The notes beneath the pieces are model-generated. The model was not told the DNA's origin. It made no database searches and saw nothing but the letters and a program-made list of their open reading frames with translations. DNA of 64,000 nucleotides. Source: Leucobacter luti (GTDB lineage Bacteria; Actinomycetota; Actinomycetes; Actinomycetales; Microbacteriaceae). Shown here piece after piece: positions 46,096-55,344 of the stretch. Numbering within the stretch: position 1 is the stretch's first letter; each line of letters opens with the position of its first letter. A program made the position numbers and the translations under genes. The DNA lies in the NCBI RefSeq assembly GCF_019464495.1, contig NZ_CP080492.1, positions 2,232,001 through 2,296,000 of the forward strand, read 5' to 3'.

Positions 46096-47109
46096 CTACA
46101 CGAGTCGGCGCTTCGGAGACACTGAGTAGGTGTGTTCTGGGTCCCGGTTCACGGTGTCCCCGAGGGCTTCGTCGATTGCGCTCAACGTGTCGGCGTCGAG
46201 CGTGATGCCTGATGCCTTGACCGTCTCCGCGAGCTGCTCGGGTCGGGAGGCGCCAACGAGGGCCGCGGCGACACTGGGGTTCTGCAGCACCCACGCGATC
46301 GCGAGCTGCGGCATGGTGAGTCCCGCTTCGGAGGCGATCGGCTTGAGTCGCTGGACAGCAGTGAGGATGTCGTCGTGCAAGAACGATTCGATGAAATCGG
46401 CACCGGACTTCTCATCTGTGGCGCGGGAGCCGGCGGGCGCAGGCTGGCCGGGCAAGTACTTGCCAGAGAGGACGCCCTGCGCCATCGGGGACCACACGAT
46501 CTGCGAAATCCCGAGCTCATCGGCAGCCGGAATCACTCGTTCCTCGATGACGCGGTGGAGCATCGAATACTGCGGCTGATTCGAGATCAGCTGCACGCCG
46601 AGGTCACGCGCAATCGCGTGGCCCTCGCGCAACTGCTCAGCAGTCCACTCTGAGACGCCGATGTAGAGCGCTTTCCCCTGGCGCACCACATCGGCGAACG
46701 CCTGCATGGTCTCCTCGAGCGGGGTTTCATAGTCGTAGCGGTGTGCCTGGTAGAGGTCGACGTAGTCGGTGCCGAGGCGGGTGAGTGAAGCGTCGATCGA
46801 CTCGCGGATGTGCTTGCGGCTCAGGCCAGTGTCGTTCGGGCCCTTCGGCCCCGTCGGGAAGTACACCTTGGTGAAGATCTCCAGCCCAGCGCGGCGTTGC
46901 CCCGCCAGCGCGCGCCCGAGCACCGACTCCGCTGCGGTGTTCGCGTACACGTCAGCGGTATCGAATGTGGTGATGCCTGCGTCGAGGGCGGCGTGCACCG
47001 TCTGCACAGCCGCCTCCTCGGCCACCTGTGACGCGTGTGTCACCCAGTTGCCGAACGTGATCTCCGAAACTTTGAGCCCGCTGTTGCCGAGGTATCGATA
47101 GTTGACCAT
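46096..47109 (-). CDS. Aldo/keto reductase, YghZ/Kv-beta-like
   Basis: A 337-residue NADPH-dependent oxidoreductase with a TIM-barrel fold. The catalytic tetrad is visible: Asp and Tyr in DTADVYANTAAE, Lys in IFTKVYFPTG, His in LYQAHRYD. The GASRPEQL phosphate-binding loop lies near the C-terminus. TACAGT ends seven bases before the ATG at 47109, indicating a leaderless start; a GTG nine bases upstream is less likely. It lies in a stretch with a DDAH gene and a second reductase on the same strand. The carbonyl substrate is unknown. Confidence 0.88.
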   Translation of the reverse strand: MVNYRYLGNSGLKVSEITFGNWVTHASQVAEEAAVQTVHAALDAGITTFDTADVYANTAAESVLGRALAGQRRAGLEIFTKVYFPTGPKGPNDTGLSRKHIRESIDASLTRLGTDYVDLYQAHRYDYETPLEETMQAFADVVRQGKALYIGVSEWTAEQLREGHAIARDLGVQLISNQPQYSMLHRVIEERVIPAADELGISQIVWSPMAQGVLSGKYLPGQPAPAGSRATDEKSGADFIESFLHDDILTAVQRLKPIASEAGLTMPQLAIAWVLQNPSVAAALVGASRPEQLAETVKASGITLDADTLSAIDEALGDTVNRDPEHTYSVSPKRRLV

Positions 47110-47165
47110 GCCTCCCACTGTAGGACGGCAGCACTATCGTCCGGCGGGAAAGTTACTGAGAATAA

Positions 47166-47936
47166 CTACAGCAGGCCGCGCACGCGCACGGAGAGGCACG
47201 TGGGGCAGCCCTCAAGCTTTTCATACTCGGCGATCGGCACTTCGGTGACGGTGTAGCCGAGTTCGCGCAGCATCTGCGCGGTCTTCGGAGCTGAGGCCGA
47301 GATGATGAGCTCGCTATCGCCCAGGATCACGACTGCGGTGCCGTGCGGCTCGGGCACAGGGAGGAACCGGTCGAAGATTGCGGGATTGTCGACGAACTCG
47401 GGGTAGCCGATGACCGTGCCGTCGGGCAGCGCGGTGACCGCGGTCTTGAGGTGCAGCACCTTCGTGACGGGCACGGCGACGACCTGTGCGCCAAGCGGGG
47501 TGAGGTGACGGCGCAGCTGCGCGATCCCCTCGCCGTTCGTGCGGCCGCCGCGACCCACGTATACGGTGTCACCCACCTTGAGCACGTCGCCCCCGTCGAG
47601 CGTCCCTGGCTCACGGATCTCCGCGATTGCGCAGCCAAGCTCCTCAAGCGCCTTGCGGGTGCCCGCGGTTTCCGCCTTGCGGCTGTCGGCGCCTGGGCGG
47701 CTGATCACGGCGACGTTCTTGAACATCACGACAGTGTCTTCGATGAAGACTGAGTCAGGGCAATCGTCGGCCGGATCAACTTCGATCGTGGTCCAGCCGT
47801 GTGCCTGGAGCGTGGCAACGTAGCCCTGCCACTCCTCGCGGGCGCGGTCGAGATCGACCGCCACCTTCTCAATGTGGTCGACGATGCCGTCGTCGAGCTT
47901 CGAGCTGGGCTGGCGTACGAGGGCGATCTTCGACAT
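47166..47936 (-). CDS. Dimethylarginine dimethylaminohydrolase (DDAH)-like
   Basis: A 256-residue member of the amidinotransferase/arginine-handling superfamily. The nucleophile Cys lies near the C-terminus (EGCPTCLSVRV), the His is in KVLHLKTAVTAL, and the substrate-binding SVFIEDTVVMF and GTLDGGDVLKVGDTVYVG stretches are typical. It would hydrolyse N-omega-methylated arginines to citrulline and methylamines. The ATG at 47936 has GCGGAGAT upstream; the long N-terminal extension of the open frame is rejected as Pro/Thr-rich. It may serve as a nitrogen-scavenging enzyme. Cytoplasmic. Confidence 0.87.
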   Translation of the reverse strand: MSKIALVRQPSSKLDDGIVDHIEKVAVDLDRAREEWQGYVATLQAHGWTTIEVDPADDCPDSVFIEDTVVMFKNVAVISRPGADSRKAETAGTRKALEELGCAIAEIREPGTLDGGDVLKVGDTVYVGRGGRTNGEGIAQLRRHLTPLGAQVVAVPVTKVLHLKTAVTALPDGTVIGYPEFVDNPAIFDRFLPVPEPHGTAVVILGDSELIISASAPKTAQMLRELGYTVTEVPIAEYEKLEGCPTCLSVRVRGLL

Positions 47937-48072
47937 ATCTCCGCGCTTCTGCTGGGTGGGTCTGGTTAGTTCAAGCGTACCGGGTGTGTGCAGTGCGTCT
48001 GACTCGCGCGGACCGGGAGCCGTGTGGGGTGTGCAGTTGACTCTCGTGATCGGCGCAGGAGTGAGTGCCGCG

Positions 48073-48903
48073 CTAGTGCCCGAACACCTCCGGATCGTGG
48101 TGGGTGGCTGCGCCAACGTCGAGCGCGGAGATGGCCTGCATCTGAGCTGGAGTGAGTGAGAAGTCGAAGATGTCGAGGTTTTCGCGCTGCCGTGCCGGAT
48201 CGGACGACTTCGGTGCCGCGGCGATCCCTTGCTGCACGTGCCACCGCAGCACCACCTGCGCCGGTGTTTTGCCGTGCTCGGCTGCGGCGGTCAGCACAGC
48301 GGGTGAGGTCAGGAACGCACCTCCCCGCCCGAGCGGTGAGTATGCCGTCGTGACGATTCCGAGCTCGTGGTGCACGCGCTGCAGCTCGGGTCGAGTGTGT
48401 TCCGGATCAAGCTGGATCTGGTTCACTTCTGGGAGGAAACCAGCGTCGACGACGCGGGCGAGGTGACGCGGCGTGAAATTGGACACGCCAAACGCGCCGA
48501 TTCTGCCCTCTGCGCGAAGCGCTGCAAGCCCGCGTACGGCGTCCACGTAGCGATCTTGATCCGGATTGGGCCAGTGCACCAGCAACAGGTCGATCTCGGT
48601 GACCCCGAGGCGGTGGCAACTCGCTTCGAAGGCGGTGCGGGCGCCGTCCACGCTGTGGTGGGCACGATTGAATTTGGTGGTGAGGAAGATCTCTTCGCGT
48701 GGGATCCCGGAGTTGCGGATTCCTTCACCGACGCCACGTTCGTTGCCGTAGTTCTCAGCAGTGTCGATGTGGCGGTAGCCGGAAGTGAGTGCGGAAGCGA
48801 CGGCTGCAGCAGTCTCGGCGTCGTTCATCGGCCACGTGCCAAGCGCGAGCACCGGCATCTGGGATCCTCCCGCGAGCGGGAGAGTGGGGGCACGAAGCGG
48901 CAC
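48073..48903 (-). CDS. Aldo/keto reductase, 2,5-diketogluconate reductase-like
   Basis: A 276-residue reductase of the AKR5 type. Tetrad: Asp and Tyr in HIDTAENYGNERGVG, Lys in FLTTKFNRAHH, His in LLVHWPNPDQD. The cofactor motif PKSSDPARQRENLDIFDF is near the end. AGAGGAG precedes the ATG. It is divergent from the HPP gene and separate in family from the larger reductase 1 kb away. Substrate open; these enzymes reduce small aldehydes and keto sugars. Confidence 0.88.
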   Translation of the reverse strand: MPLRAPTLPLAGGSQMPVLALGTWPMNDAETAAAVASALTSGYRHIDTAENYGNERGVGEGIRNSGIPREEIFLTTKFNRAHHSVDGARTAFEASCHRLGVTEIDLLLVHWPNPDQDRYVDAVRGLAALRAEGRIGAFGVSNFTPRHLARVVDAGFLPEVNQIQLDPEHTRPELQRVHHELGIVTTAYSPLGRGGAFLTSPAVLTAAAEHGKTPAQVVLRWHVQQGIAAAPKSSDPARQRENLDIFDFSLTPAQMQAISALDVGAATHHDPEVFGH

Positions 48904-48988
48904 GGAGAACTCCTCTACTGGGCTGGCCCGCGTTGCGGGTGGGGGAGCAGATGCGTCTGTCGCACTGCCCTCCCAGTAGACTACGCGG

Positions 48989-49564
48989 GTGCTCTGCCAG
49001 GCGGCCGAGCAGCGATGGGGGAGTGGGTACGTGCGGGCGTTGGGCGTGTTTTGGTCCGGTCAGCCGCGGCTCCCCTGGCGGCGGTTGTTGCCTGCGGTTG
49101 CTGGCATTGCGCTGCTCGTGGCGTTGCTGGGGCTCGTTGGCCGGGCAGACGACCACATTGCGCTTTTCCTAGGGTTTGCCCCGAGTTGCCTCCTGGTATT
49201 CGTGCTGCCAGAGGCTCCCGTGTCGCAGCCGGCCGCAGTGATCGGCGGCAGCGTGGTCTCCGCGGTCGTCGGCGTCATTGCGGCGTACACGCTGCCATTC
49301 ACCTGGTGGAGTGCAGCGCTCGCCGCTGCGGTGGCCACTGTGGCGATGGCTGCGCTGCGCATCATTCACCCGCCAGCCGTCGCAGTTGCCGTGATTGCGC
49401 TTTCCACCGGGGCTGACTGGATGTTCCTGCTGCTGCCCGCGCTCGCGGCCCCCGTGCTGATTGTCGTGACCGCGCTCGTGTGGCATCGGCTCAGCGGTAT
49501 CCGCTACCCGGCTCCCGGCATGCTCGGGAGTGGGCGAGTGGAGCGGCATCCGCGCGAGGACTAA
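48989..49564 (+). CDS. HPP family membrane protein
   Basis: A 191-residue protein with four membrane helices. The family-defining His-Pro-Pro is in RIIHPPAVAVAVIAL (near residues 130-145), with LGFAPSCLLVFVLPEAP upstream. HPP proteins are linked to nitrite or anion handling in some organisms, but the role here is unknown. TAGACT ends six bases before GTG 48989, so I accept that leaderless start; GTG 49031, with GGGGGAG upstream, is an alternative. It is divergent from the reductase gene. Confidence 0.78.
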   Translation: MLCQAAEQRWGSGYVRALGVFWSGQPRLPWRRLLPAVAGIALLVALLGLVGRADDHIALFLGFAPSCLLVFVLPEAPVSQPAAVIGGSVVSAVVGVIAAYTLPFTWWSAALAAAVATVAMAALRIIHPPAVAVAVIALSTGADWMFLLLPALAAPVLIVVTALVWHRLSGIRYPAPGMLGSGRVERHPRED

Positions 49565-49948
49565 GCCCGCTCGCGGAATTCGCTGTTGCTGATCGGGGTT
49601 GCTGATCGGGCGGTGCTGATTGGGTCGCACCGTTCCGGTGAAGTTGATCGGGTCGCACCGTTCCGGTGAAGTTGATCGGGTCGCATCGTTCCGGTGGTCC
49701 TGATCCAGCGACGAATCCGTCGCCTGGATCAAGCGCCGCAGATGCGACCTCGGAGAACTCACGCCAGAGATCCCGCACGACAACCGCGAGACCGCAGATC
49801 CGACACCACCGATCCGACACCACCGATTCTGCGCGACAGTAGCGACACCACGGGTCCCACTTCGCAGATCCCGCACCACCATGCAGTGCCCGCTGGTGTC
49901 GATCGCGTTCAGGGATTTCACTGGCGCAATTCCTCCGCTTCCGTTAAA
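49565..49948. other. Repeat-rich region upstream of clpB
   Basis: No gene is supported. It contains a 28-bp triplicate (49618-49701), a GATCCGACACCACC doublet (49797-49824) and several looser CGACACCAC pieces. The clpB promoter and its HspR operator follow directly at the right-hand end. Confidence 0.65.
49618..49701. repeat. 28-bp tandem repeat, three copies
   Basis: Three units (49618-49645, 49646-49673, 49674-49701) with a few changes in the first and third. Each holds the small palindrome CACCG-TTC-CGGTG (CATCG in the third), so each unit could fold as a hairpin. Confidence 0.88.
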
Positions 49949-49969
49949 CTTGAGTCAACATCACTCAAG
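49949..49969. promoter_or_regulatory. HAIR element, HspR operator of clpB
   Basis: CTTGAGT-N7-ACTCAAG is an exact match to the HspR-associated inverted repeat known from actinobacterial dnaK and clpB promoters. It ends 68 bases before the clpB ATG. HspR with DnaK as co-repressor would keep the gene off until heat or other protein stress. The hspR gene is not in this window. Confidence 0.92.
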
Positions 49970-50037
49970 TTTGTGGCACGGAGTGCGGGGGCACCCCGCT
50001 TCCGCACCCACGGCACTGCGGAACGGAAGGGACCCAC

Positions 50038-52206
50038 ATGCAGGCAAATTGGCAGCCCGCCCAGGGCGAAGGCGAACAGTCCGCCCTCGAGCAGTTTGGC
50101 GTCAACCTCACCGAGGTCGCCCGCTCGGGCAAGCTCGACCCGGTGATCGGACGCGACGCTGAGATTCGCCGCGTGAGCCAGGTGCTCACCAGGCGCACGA
50201 AGAACAACCCAGTGCTCATCGGCGAGCCAGGCGTCGGCAAGACCGCCGTCGTAGAGGGCCTCGCGCAGCGAATCATCGCTGGCGACGTTGCCGAGTCGCT
50301 CAAAGACAAAGAACTCATCTCGCTCGACATCTCCGCGCTGATTGCAGGCGCGAAGTATCGTGGTGAGTTTGAGGAGCGCATGAAGGCGGTGCTGGCTGAA
50401 ATTAAGGAATCAGACGGCAAGATCATCACCTTCATTGACGAGCTGCACACGCTGATGGGGGCAGGTGGTGGTGAGAGCTCAGTCGCGGCATCGCAGATGC
50501 TCAAGCCGATGCTCGCGCGCGGTGAACTCCGCCTGATTGGCGCCACCACGCTTGATGAGTACCGCGAGTACATCGAGAAGGACGCTGCGCTCGAACGCCG
50601 CTTCCAGCAGGTGTATGTCGGTGAGCCGTCTGTGGCGGACACGGTGGCCATCCTGCGCGGGTTGAAAGAGCGATACGAAGCCCACCATAAGGTGACGATC
50701 GCGGATTCCGCCCTCATAGCTGCGGCGGCACTTTCGGATCGGTACATCACCGCGCGGCAGCTGCCCGACAAAGCGATTGACCTCATCGATGAAGCGGCGA
50801 GTCGGCTCCGCATGGAGATCGACTCCGCACCGATGGAGATCGATGAGCTGCGCCGCGCAGTCGACCGGCTGAAGCTCGAAGAGCTCGCGTTGAAGAAAGA
50901 GAAGGACGACGCGTCAAAGGAACGTCTCGCGAAACTGCGCGAAGATCTCGCAGTGAAGCAGGCTGAACTGGATGTGCTCGAGGAGCGTTGGGAGCGAGAG
51001 CGCGCCAGCCTGAACCGTGTGGGCGAATTGCGCGAGAAGCTCGACCAGCTCCGTATGGAGGCCGAGGCCGCCCAGCGTGAGGGGCGGCTTGAGCAGGCGT
51101 CGAAGCTGCTGTACGGGGAGATCCCGGTGATCCAGAAGCAGCTCACCGAGGCTGAAAGCGCCGAGGCTGCTGACGAAGCCGGCGGCGAACCCCGCATGGT
51201 GAACGAGCAGGTCACTGATGAGGACATCGCGAGCGTGGTGGCGGTCTGGACGGGGATCCCCGTGGGGCGGCTGCTGCAGGGTGAGACCGAGAAGCTACTC
51301 GCGCTCGAAACCGAGCTTGGGAAGCGCTTGATCGGTCAGGGGCAGGCCGTCGAAGCGGTTGCTGATGCGGTGCGGCGCACTCGTGCGGGCATCGCGGATC
51401 CGAATCGGCCGACCGGCTCGTTCCTGTTCCTGGGGCCCACTGGGGTGGGTAAGACAGAGCTCGCGAAAGCGCTTGCGGAGTTCCTCTTTGATGATGAACA
51501 TGCGATGGTTCGGATCGACATGTCGGAGTATGGCGAGAAGCACTCGGTCGCACGACTCGTGGGTGCCCCTCCGGGGTATGTCGGGTATGAGCAGGGTGGT
51601 CAGCTCACTGAGGCCGTGCGGCGGCGCCCGTACTCCGTCGTGTTGCTCGACGAGGTCGAGAAGGCGCACCCCGAGGTGTTCGACGTGCTGCTGCAGGTGC
51701 TCGACGACGGTCGGCTGACCGATGGTCAGGGCCGTACGGTGGATTTCCGCAACGTGATCCTGATCCTCACCTCGAATCTGGGGAGCCAGTACCTCGTGGA
51801 TCCGGATCTCGTTTGGGCCGAGAAAGAAGAAGCCGTGCGCGAGACGGTGCGGCGATCCTTCAAACCAGAGTTCATCAACCGACTCGACGAGATGGTCATC
51901 TTCCACCCGCTGTCCGAAGCCGATCTTGCGCAAATTGTTGAGCTCGCGATTGACCGGATGCAGGTGCGCCTCGCGGATCGCCGGCTGACGCTGGCAGTGA
52001 CGCCCGAGGCGCGTGGCTGGCTCGCTTCGCGCGGTTTCGATCCGAACTACGGTGCGAGGCCGCTGCGGCGCCTGATGCAGAAAGAAATTGACGACCGGCT
52101 CGCGCGAGCGATCCTGTCTGGTGAGGTGCGTGACGGCGCTGCGGTACGGGTGGACGTTGCTCCGAGCGGGGACACACTCGCGCTTGCGGTGATGCCAGGG
52201 GTGTAG
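50038..52206 (+). CDS. clpB: ClpB-type disaggregase lacking the N-domain
   Basis: A 722-residue AAA+ chaperone that would thread aggregated proteins together with DnaK. First ATPase domain: Walker A GEPGVGKT near residue 62, Walker B FIDELH. A long coiled-coil middle domain (residues about 270-370) separates it from the second ATPase domain: GPTGVGKTE near residue 464, [11 protein letters not shown]. The protein begins directly at [18 protein letters not shown], so the usual 140-residue Clp N-domain is absent; no N-domain is encoded upstream. GGAAGGG precedes the ATG. Controlled by a perfect HAIR element. Confidence 0.92.
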   Translation: MQANWQPAQGEGEQSALEQFGVNLTEVARSGKLDPVIGRDAEIRRVSQVLTRRTKNNPVLIGEPGVGKTAVVEGLAQRIIAGDVAESLKDKELISLDISALIAGAKYRGEFEERMKAVLAEIKESDGKIITFIDELHTLMGAGGGESSVAASQMLKPMLARGELRLIGATTLDEYREYIEKDAALERRFQQVYVGEPSVADTVAILRGLKERYEAHHKVTIADSALIAAAALSDRYITARQLPDKAIDLIDEAASRLRMEIDSAPMEIDELRRAVDRLKLEELALKKEKDDASKERLAKLREDLAVKQAELDVLEERWERERASLNRVGELREKLDQLRMEAEAAQREGRLEQASKLLYGEIPVIQKQLTEAESAEAADEAGGEPRMVNEQVTDEDIASVVAVWTGIPVGRLLQGETEKLLALETELGKRLIGQGQAVEAVADAVRRTRAGIADPNRPTGSFLFLGPTGVGKTELAKALAEFLFDDEHAMVRIDMSEYGEKHSVARLVGAPPGYVGYEQGGQLTEAVRRRPYSVVLLDEVEKAHPEVFDVLLQVLDDGRLTDGQGRTVDFRNVILILTSNLGSQYLVDPDLVWAEKEEAVRETVRRSFKPEFINRLDEMVIFHPLSEADLAQIVELAIDRMQVRLADRRLTLAVTPEARGWLASRGFDPNYGARPLRRLMQKEIDDRLARAILSGEVRDGAAVRVDVAPSGDTLALAVMPGV

Positions 52207-52220
52207 CGCACACCGCCCAC

Positions 52221-52310
52221 GGCGATCACGGCGATCACGGCGATCAGGGCGATCCCGGCGATCCCGGCGATCACGGCGATCCCGGTGATCAGGGCGATCC
52301 CGGTGAGCCC
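52221..52310. repeat. 9-bp minisatellite, ten copies, after clpB
   Basis: Ten consecutive 9-bp units of the form GGCGATC(A/C)(C/G), starting 15 bases after the clpB stop. Copies differ at the last two positions and decay to the right. It lies outside any gene. Confidence 0.9.
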
Positions 52311-52360
52311 ACCGCTCGCTCGTGATCCGGGAGTCTGGTCGCAATTCCGGAGCGGCTTAC

Positions 52361-52401
52361 ATGGCCCGGTGTGATTTCCTCGTGAAATTGCACCGGGCCA
52401 T
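52361..52401 (+). terminator. Hairpin between clpB and glycerophosphodiesterase
   Basis: ATGGCCCGGTG / CACCGGGCCAT, an 11-bp perfect stem that continues inward with ATTTC/GAAAT. It lies downstream of clpB and upstream of the next promoter; a terminator is likely. Confidence 0.5.
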
Positions 52402-52497
52402 TCACGTGGGCACGTTCCCAAAAAGATCACAAATTGGTAACGGGGTCCGCTAGGCTGTGAGCCATCGCGCGGGGGATGCGCGGGGCAAGGAGGCCAG

Positions 52498-53385
52498 ATG
52501 CGCGAGTTGGGAACAGTGAAAACGCGACGGGCGATCCGGTTCGGGCTGCTCGCCTGGACCTTGACGACGGTCTTCATTATTGGCTTCGGCACCAACCCGC
52601 ACGCGGCCGCTGCCAGCGTGCTGCAGACACACGGCGCACTGCAGCGCACAGACGTCGTGGGCATCATTTCGCACCGAGGCGCCGCAGCCATCGCACCAGA
52701 AAACACCCTCGCTGCGATGCGTTTCGCGATCGAGCAGGGCGTCGAGTTTGTCGAAACGGACGTGCACCTCACGGCAGACGGTGTGCCCGTGCTCATGCAT
52801 GATCCGACGCTTGACCGCACCACCTCTGGCAGCGGTGAAGTCGCAGCGCACACCCTCGCAGAAATCCAGGCGCTCGATGCCGGGAGCTGGTTCGGGCCCG
52901 ACTTTGCCGGCGAGCCGGTGCCGACGCTGGCGGAATTTCTCGACGAGCTAGCGCGATCCAGTGTGCGCGCGCTCGTCGAGCTGAAAGGGGAATGGACCCC
53001 GGAACAGCTGACCGCCGCCACAGAGCTCCTCCGTGCCCGCGGCATGGTGAACCGGGTGGCTCTGCAGTCCTTCGAAGTGGATACGCTGACCGAACTCGTG
53101 GAGATCGCCCCGGAGTTCGCACGGATCCTACTCACCCGTGAGTGGGATGCCACCACGGTCGAGATCGCCGCCGAACTGCAAGTTTCCGCAGTCGGAGCAC
53201 GAGCCAAGCTTTTTGATGCGCGTCCTGAACTCATTGGCCAGATCCAGGGGCTCGGCATTGGCACGCTCGTGTACACGCTGAACTCCCAGCGCACCTGGAG
53301 CGAAGCCGCTGAGCGAGGAATTGACCTCGTGATCACCGACGACCCGGTCGCGTTTGCGGCGTGGCGGGACGGGATCAGCGACTAG
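52498..53385 (+). CDS. Glycerophosphodiester phosphodiesterase
   Basis: A 295-residue enzyme that hydrolyses glycerophosphodiesters to glycerol 3-phosphate and an alcohol. Active-site residues: HRG and PENT near residues 59-70, ETDVHLTADG, and LMHDPTLDRT. An N-terminal hydrophobic segment (residues about 13-30) ending near AHAAAA-type small residues suggests export or membrane anchoring. AAGGAGGCCAG precedes the ATG. Its product could feed the GlpD pathway encoded elsewhere in the window. Its end overlaps the end of the next, convergent gene by four bases. Confidence 0.9.
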   Translation: MRELGTVKTRRAIRFGLLAWTLTTVFIIGFGTNPHAAAASVLQTHGALQRTDVVGIISHRGAAAIAPENTLAAMRFAIEQGVEFVETDVHLTADGVPVLMHDPTLDRTTSGSGEVAAHTLAEIQALDAGSWFGPDFAGEPVPTLAEFLDELARSSVRALVELKGEWTPEQLTAATELLRARGMVNRVALQSFEVDTLTELVEIAPEFARILLTREWDATTVEIAAELQVSAVGARAKLFDARPELIGQIQGLGIGTLVYTLNSQRTWSEAAERGIDLVITDDPVAFAAWRDGISD

Positions 53386-53804
53386 GCGTCGGGTGAGAGC
53401 GTGTCCGCCAGCGACCGCTCGAGCAACAGCCGCAGCACGTCCTGATCCACCTTGCTCAACCGGGTGAGGTACAAGCAGACCTTACTCGCGCGGTGCGGAC
53501 CAAGCCGCTCCAGCAAGTCTGGCCAGCGCTCGGCGAAGTCGTTGGCGAGATAGATCGTGTGCTGGCGGGGCCCCGTCGCGAAGGCCAGCAGCGGGGCCCG
53601 GCCGCTGTGCCCGGATTCGTAGCGGTACTCAACCTCACCGAAGCCAACGATCCGGCCCGCCCAGACCACTGGCTCTTCGCCGCTGAGCTCGCGGAAGAGC
53701 GCGAGCAGTTCGTCTGCCTCAGCGCGACGTGGCCCGGTGGCAAGATCAAGTGCGACCTCGACCGGGAGGTCAGACGGGGACATGGCCGGCTGTTGTGCGC
53801 TCAT
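53382..53804 (-). CDS. DUF1801-like protein
   Basis: A 140-residue soluble protein of the small DUF1801 family: the core EPVVWAGRIVGFGEVEYRYE and the later LANDFAERWPDLLERLG with KVCLYLTRLSKVD are recognisable. Function is unknown; the fold resembles small ligand-binding proteins. The ATG at 53804 follows GGAG; the open frame upstream is low-complexity, overlaps a repeat-rich spacer and is rejected. It is convergent with the phosphodiesterase and divergent from an aldo/keto reductase. Confidence 0.82.
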   Translation of the reverse strand: MSAQQPAMSPSDLPVEVALDLATGPRRAEADELLALFRELSGEEPVVWAGRIVGFGEVEYRYESGHSGRAPLLAFATGPRQHTIYLANDFAERWPDLLERLGPHRASKVCLYLTRLSKVDQDVLRLLLERSLADTLSPDA

Positions 53805-54089
53805 GACTCGGGACTCCAAACACGGTCTCGGCGGGTAGGACGGCTGCAGTACGGTCACTCTGGAGCGTAGCGCGTTCGGGGCCGGTATGGCACTGATGTG
53901 GCGCTGGTATCGCGCCGATCCGGCACCGGCACCGATCTGGCACCCGCGACGATCCGACACCGATCTGGCACCAGCACCGCACCGTGGCCGTGAAAGCGTC
54001 GTAATACTGCGACATGGAGGAATGGTGCGCGATAGCGTGATGTTGCCGAGAGGGACAACGTTGCTCTCCCAACTGTGAAGGACTGCCAA

Positions 54090-55064
54090 GTGACTCAGAA
54101 TCCAACGACTCAGATTGCACGGACCCGCATCGGAACTTCCGAACTTGAGATCACGCCGCTCGCCCTCGGGGCAAACGTGTTCGGCTGGACCGCGGATCGT
54201 GACGCCTCATTCGCCGTACTCGACGCGTTTGTCGCCGGAGGCGGGAACTTTATCGACACAGCTGATGGCTACTCGCACTGGGCGCCGGGTCACTCCGGAG
54301 GGGAGTCGGAGACGATCATCGGTGAGTGGCTCGCCGAGCGCGGCAACCGCGACAGCGTCGTGATCGCCACAAAGGTCTCAACGCACCCGCAGTTCCCTGG
54401 TCTCGCCGCTTCGAACATCCACGCCGCGGTCGATGCCTCACTCGCGCGCCTCGGCATCGACACGATTGACCTCTATTACGCACACTTCGACGACGCAGAA
54501 ACACCGCTCGAAGAGACGGTCGAAGAGTTCTCAGCGCTGGTTGACTCCGGCAAGATCCGCGCTATTGGAGTCTCGAATTACACCGCAGAGCGCATCGCCG
54601 AGTGGTTCTCGATCGCACGCGCTGGGGGGTTCCACCTGCCCGTCGCTCTGCAGCCGCACTACAACCTGGTCGAGCGCGAGTTTGAGACGAACGGGCTCCG
54701 TGAGATCGCGGAGCGCGAGCAGCTTGCCGTTTTCACCTACTTCTCACTGGCGAAAGGCTTCCTGGCCGGGAAATACCGCGAGGTCACCGACGCGACTGCT
54801 CCCGGAGCGAGCGCCCGCGCCGAGGGTGCAATCGCGTACCTCGATGACCGGGGACGCGCGGTGCTCACAGCGCTCGACGAGATTGCCGCAGCCCACGAGG
54901 TCGAAGTTGCCACCGTCGCACTCGCATGGCTGCGCCAGCAGCCGGCGGTCACCGCGCCGATTGCGAGCGGCCGCACGCCCGAGCAGTTGGCTGCGCTCCT
55001 GGCAACGTTCACGACGGAGCTGAGCGACGCTGAGCTTGTGCGTCTGACCGCGGCCTCGGCGTAG
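54090..55064 (+). CDS. Aldo/keto reductase
   Basis: A 324-residue NADPH-dependent reductase. Tetrad: Asp and Tyr in FIDTADGYSHWAPG, Lys in VIATKVSTHPQ, His in LYYAHFDDAETPLEE. A GRTPEQL cofactor loop is near the C-terminus. I choose GTG 54090 (MTQNPTTQ) with GAAGGA upstream over GTG 54075. It is the third aldo/keto reductase within 9 kb and belongs to a different subfamily from the other two. It is followed by a 19-bp repeat array. Confidence 0.88.
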   Translation: MTQNPTTQIARTRIGTSELEITPLALGANVFGWTADRDASFAVLDAFVAGGGNFIDTADGYSHWAPGHSGGESETIIGEWLAERGNRDSVVIATKVSTHPQFPGLAASNIHAAVDASLARLGIDTIDLYYAHFDDAETPLEETVEEFSALVDSGKIRAIGVSNYTAERIAEWFSIARAGGFHLPVALQPHYNLVEREFETNGLREIAEREQLAVFTYFSLAKGFLAGKYREVTDATAPGASARAEGAIAYLDDRGRAVLTALDEIAAAHEVEVATVALAWLRQQPAVTAPIASGRTPEQLAALLATFTTELSDAELVRLTAASA

Positions 55065-55076
55065 CGCCCGCGCGTC

Positions 55077-55240
55077 GAGCTCACGCAGGACATTCCAGCT
55101 CGTTCGGACGGAAGCACGCGAATTCCTCCTGCGTGAGCTCGAATTTCCTGCGTGAGTTCGGGGTGCCTGCGTGAGTTCGGGGCATGTGCGTGAGTTCGGC
55201 GTGCTCGCGTGAGCTCGGGGTGTGTGCGTGAGTTCGGGCG
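55077..55240. repeat. 19-bp GAGCTC repeat array with inverted arm
   Basis: One reversed unit GAGCTCACGCAGGA (55077-55090) pairs exactly with TCCTGCGTGAGCTC (55127-55140). Five further forward units of about 19 bp follow, all built on TGCGTGAG(T/C)TCG and drifting to the right. It lies between the reductase stop and the end of the convergent amidohydrolase gene. Confidence 0.85.
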
Positions 55241-55344
55241 AGGTCCGGGCTGAGCCTCGTCGACCTGAGACCTAGGCTGAACGCTGGGCTGACAGGGCAG
55301 CGCTGAAAACCGAGTCGAACTCTGCTGCGCGCTGAGCTCAAACG

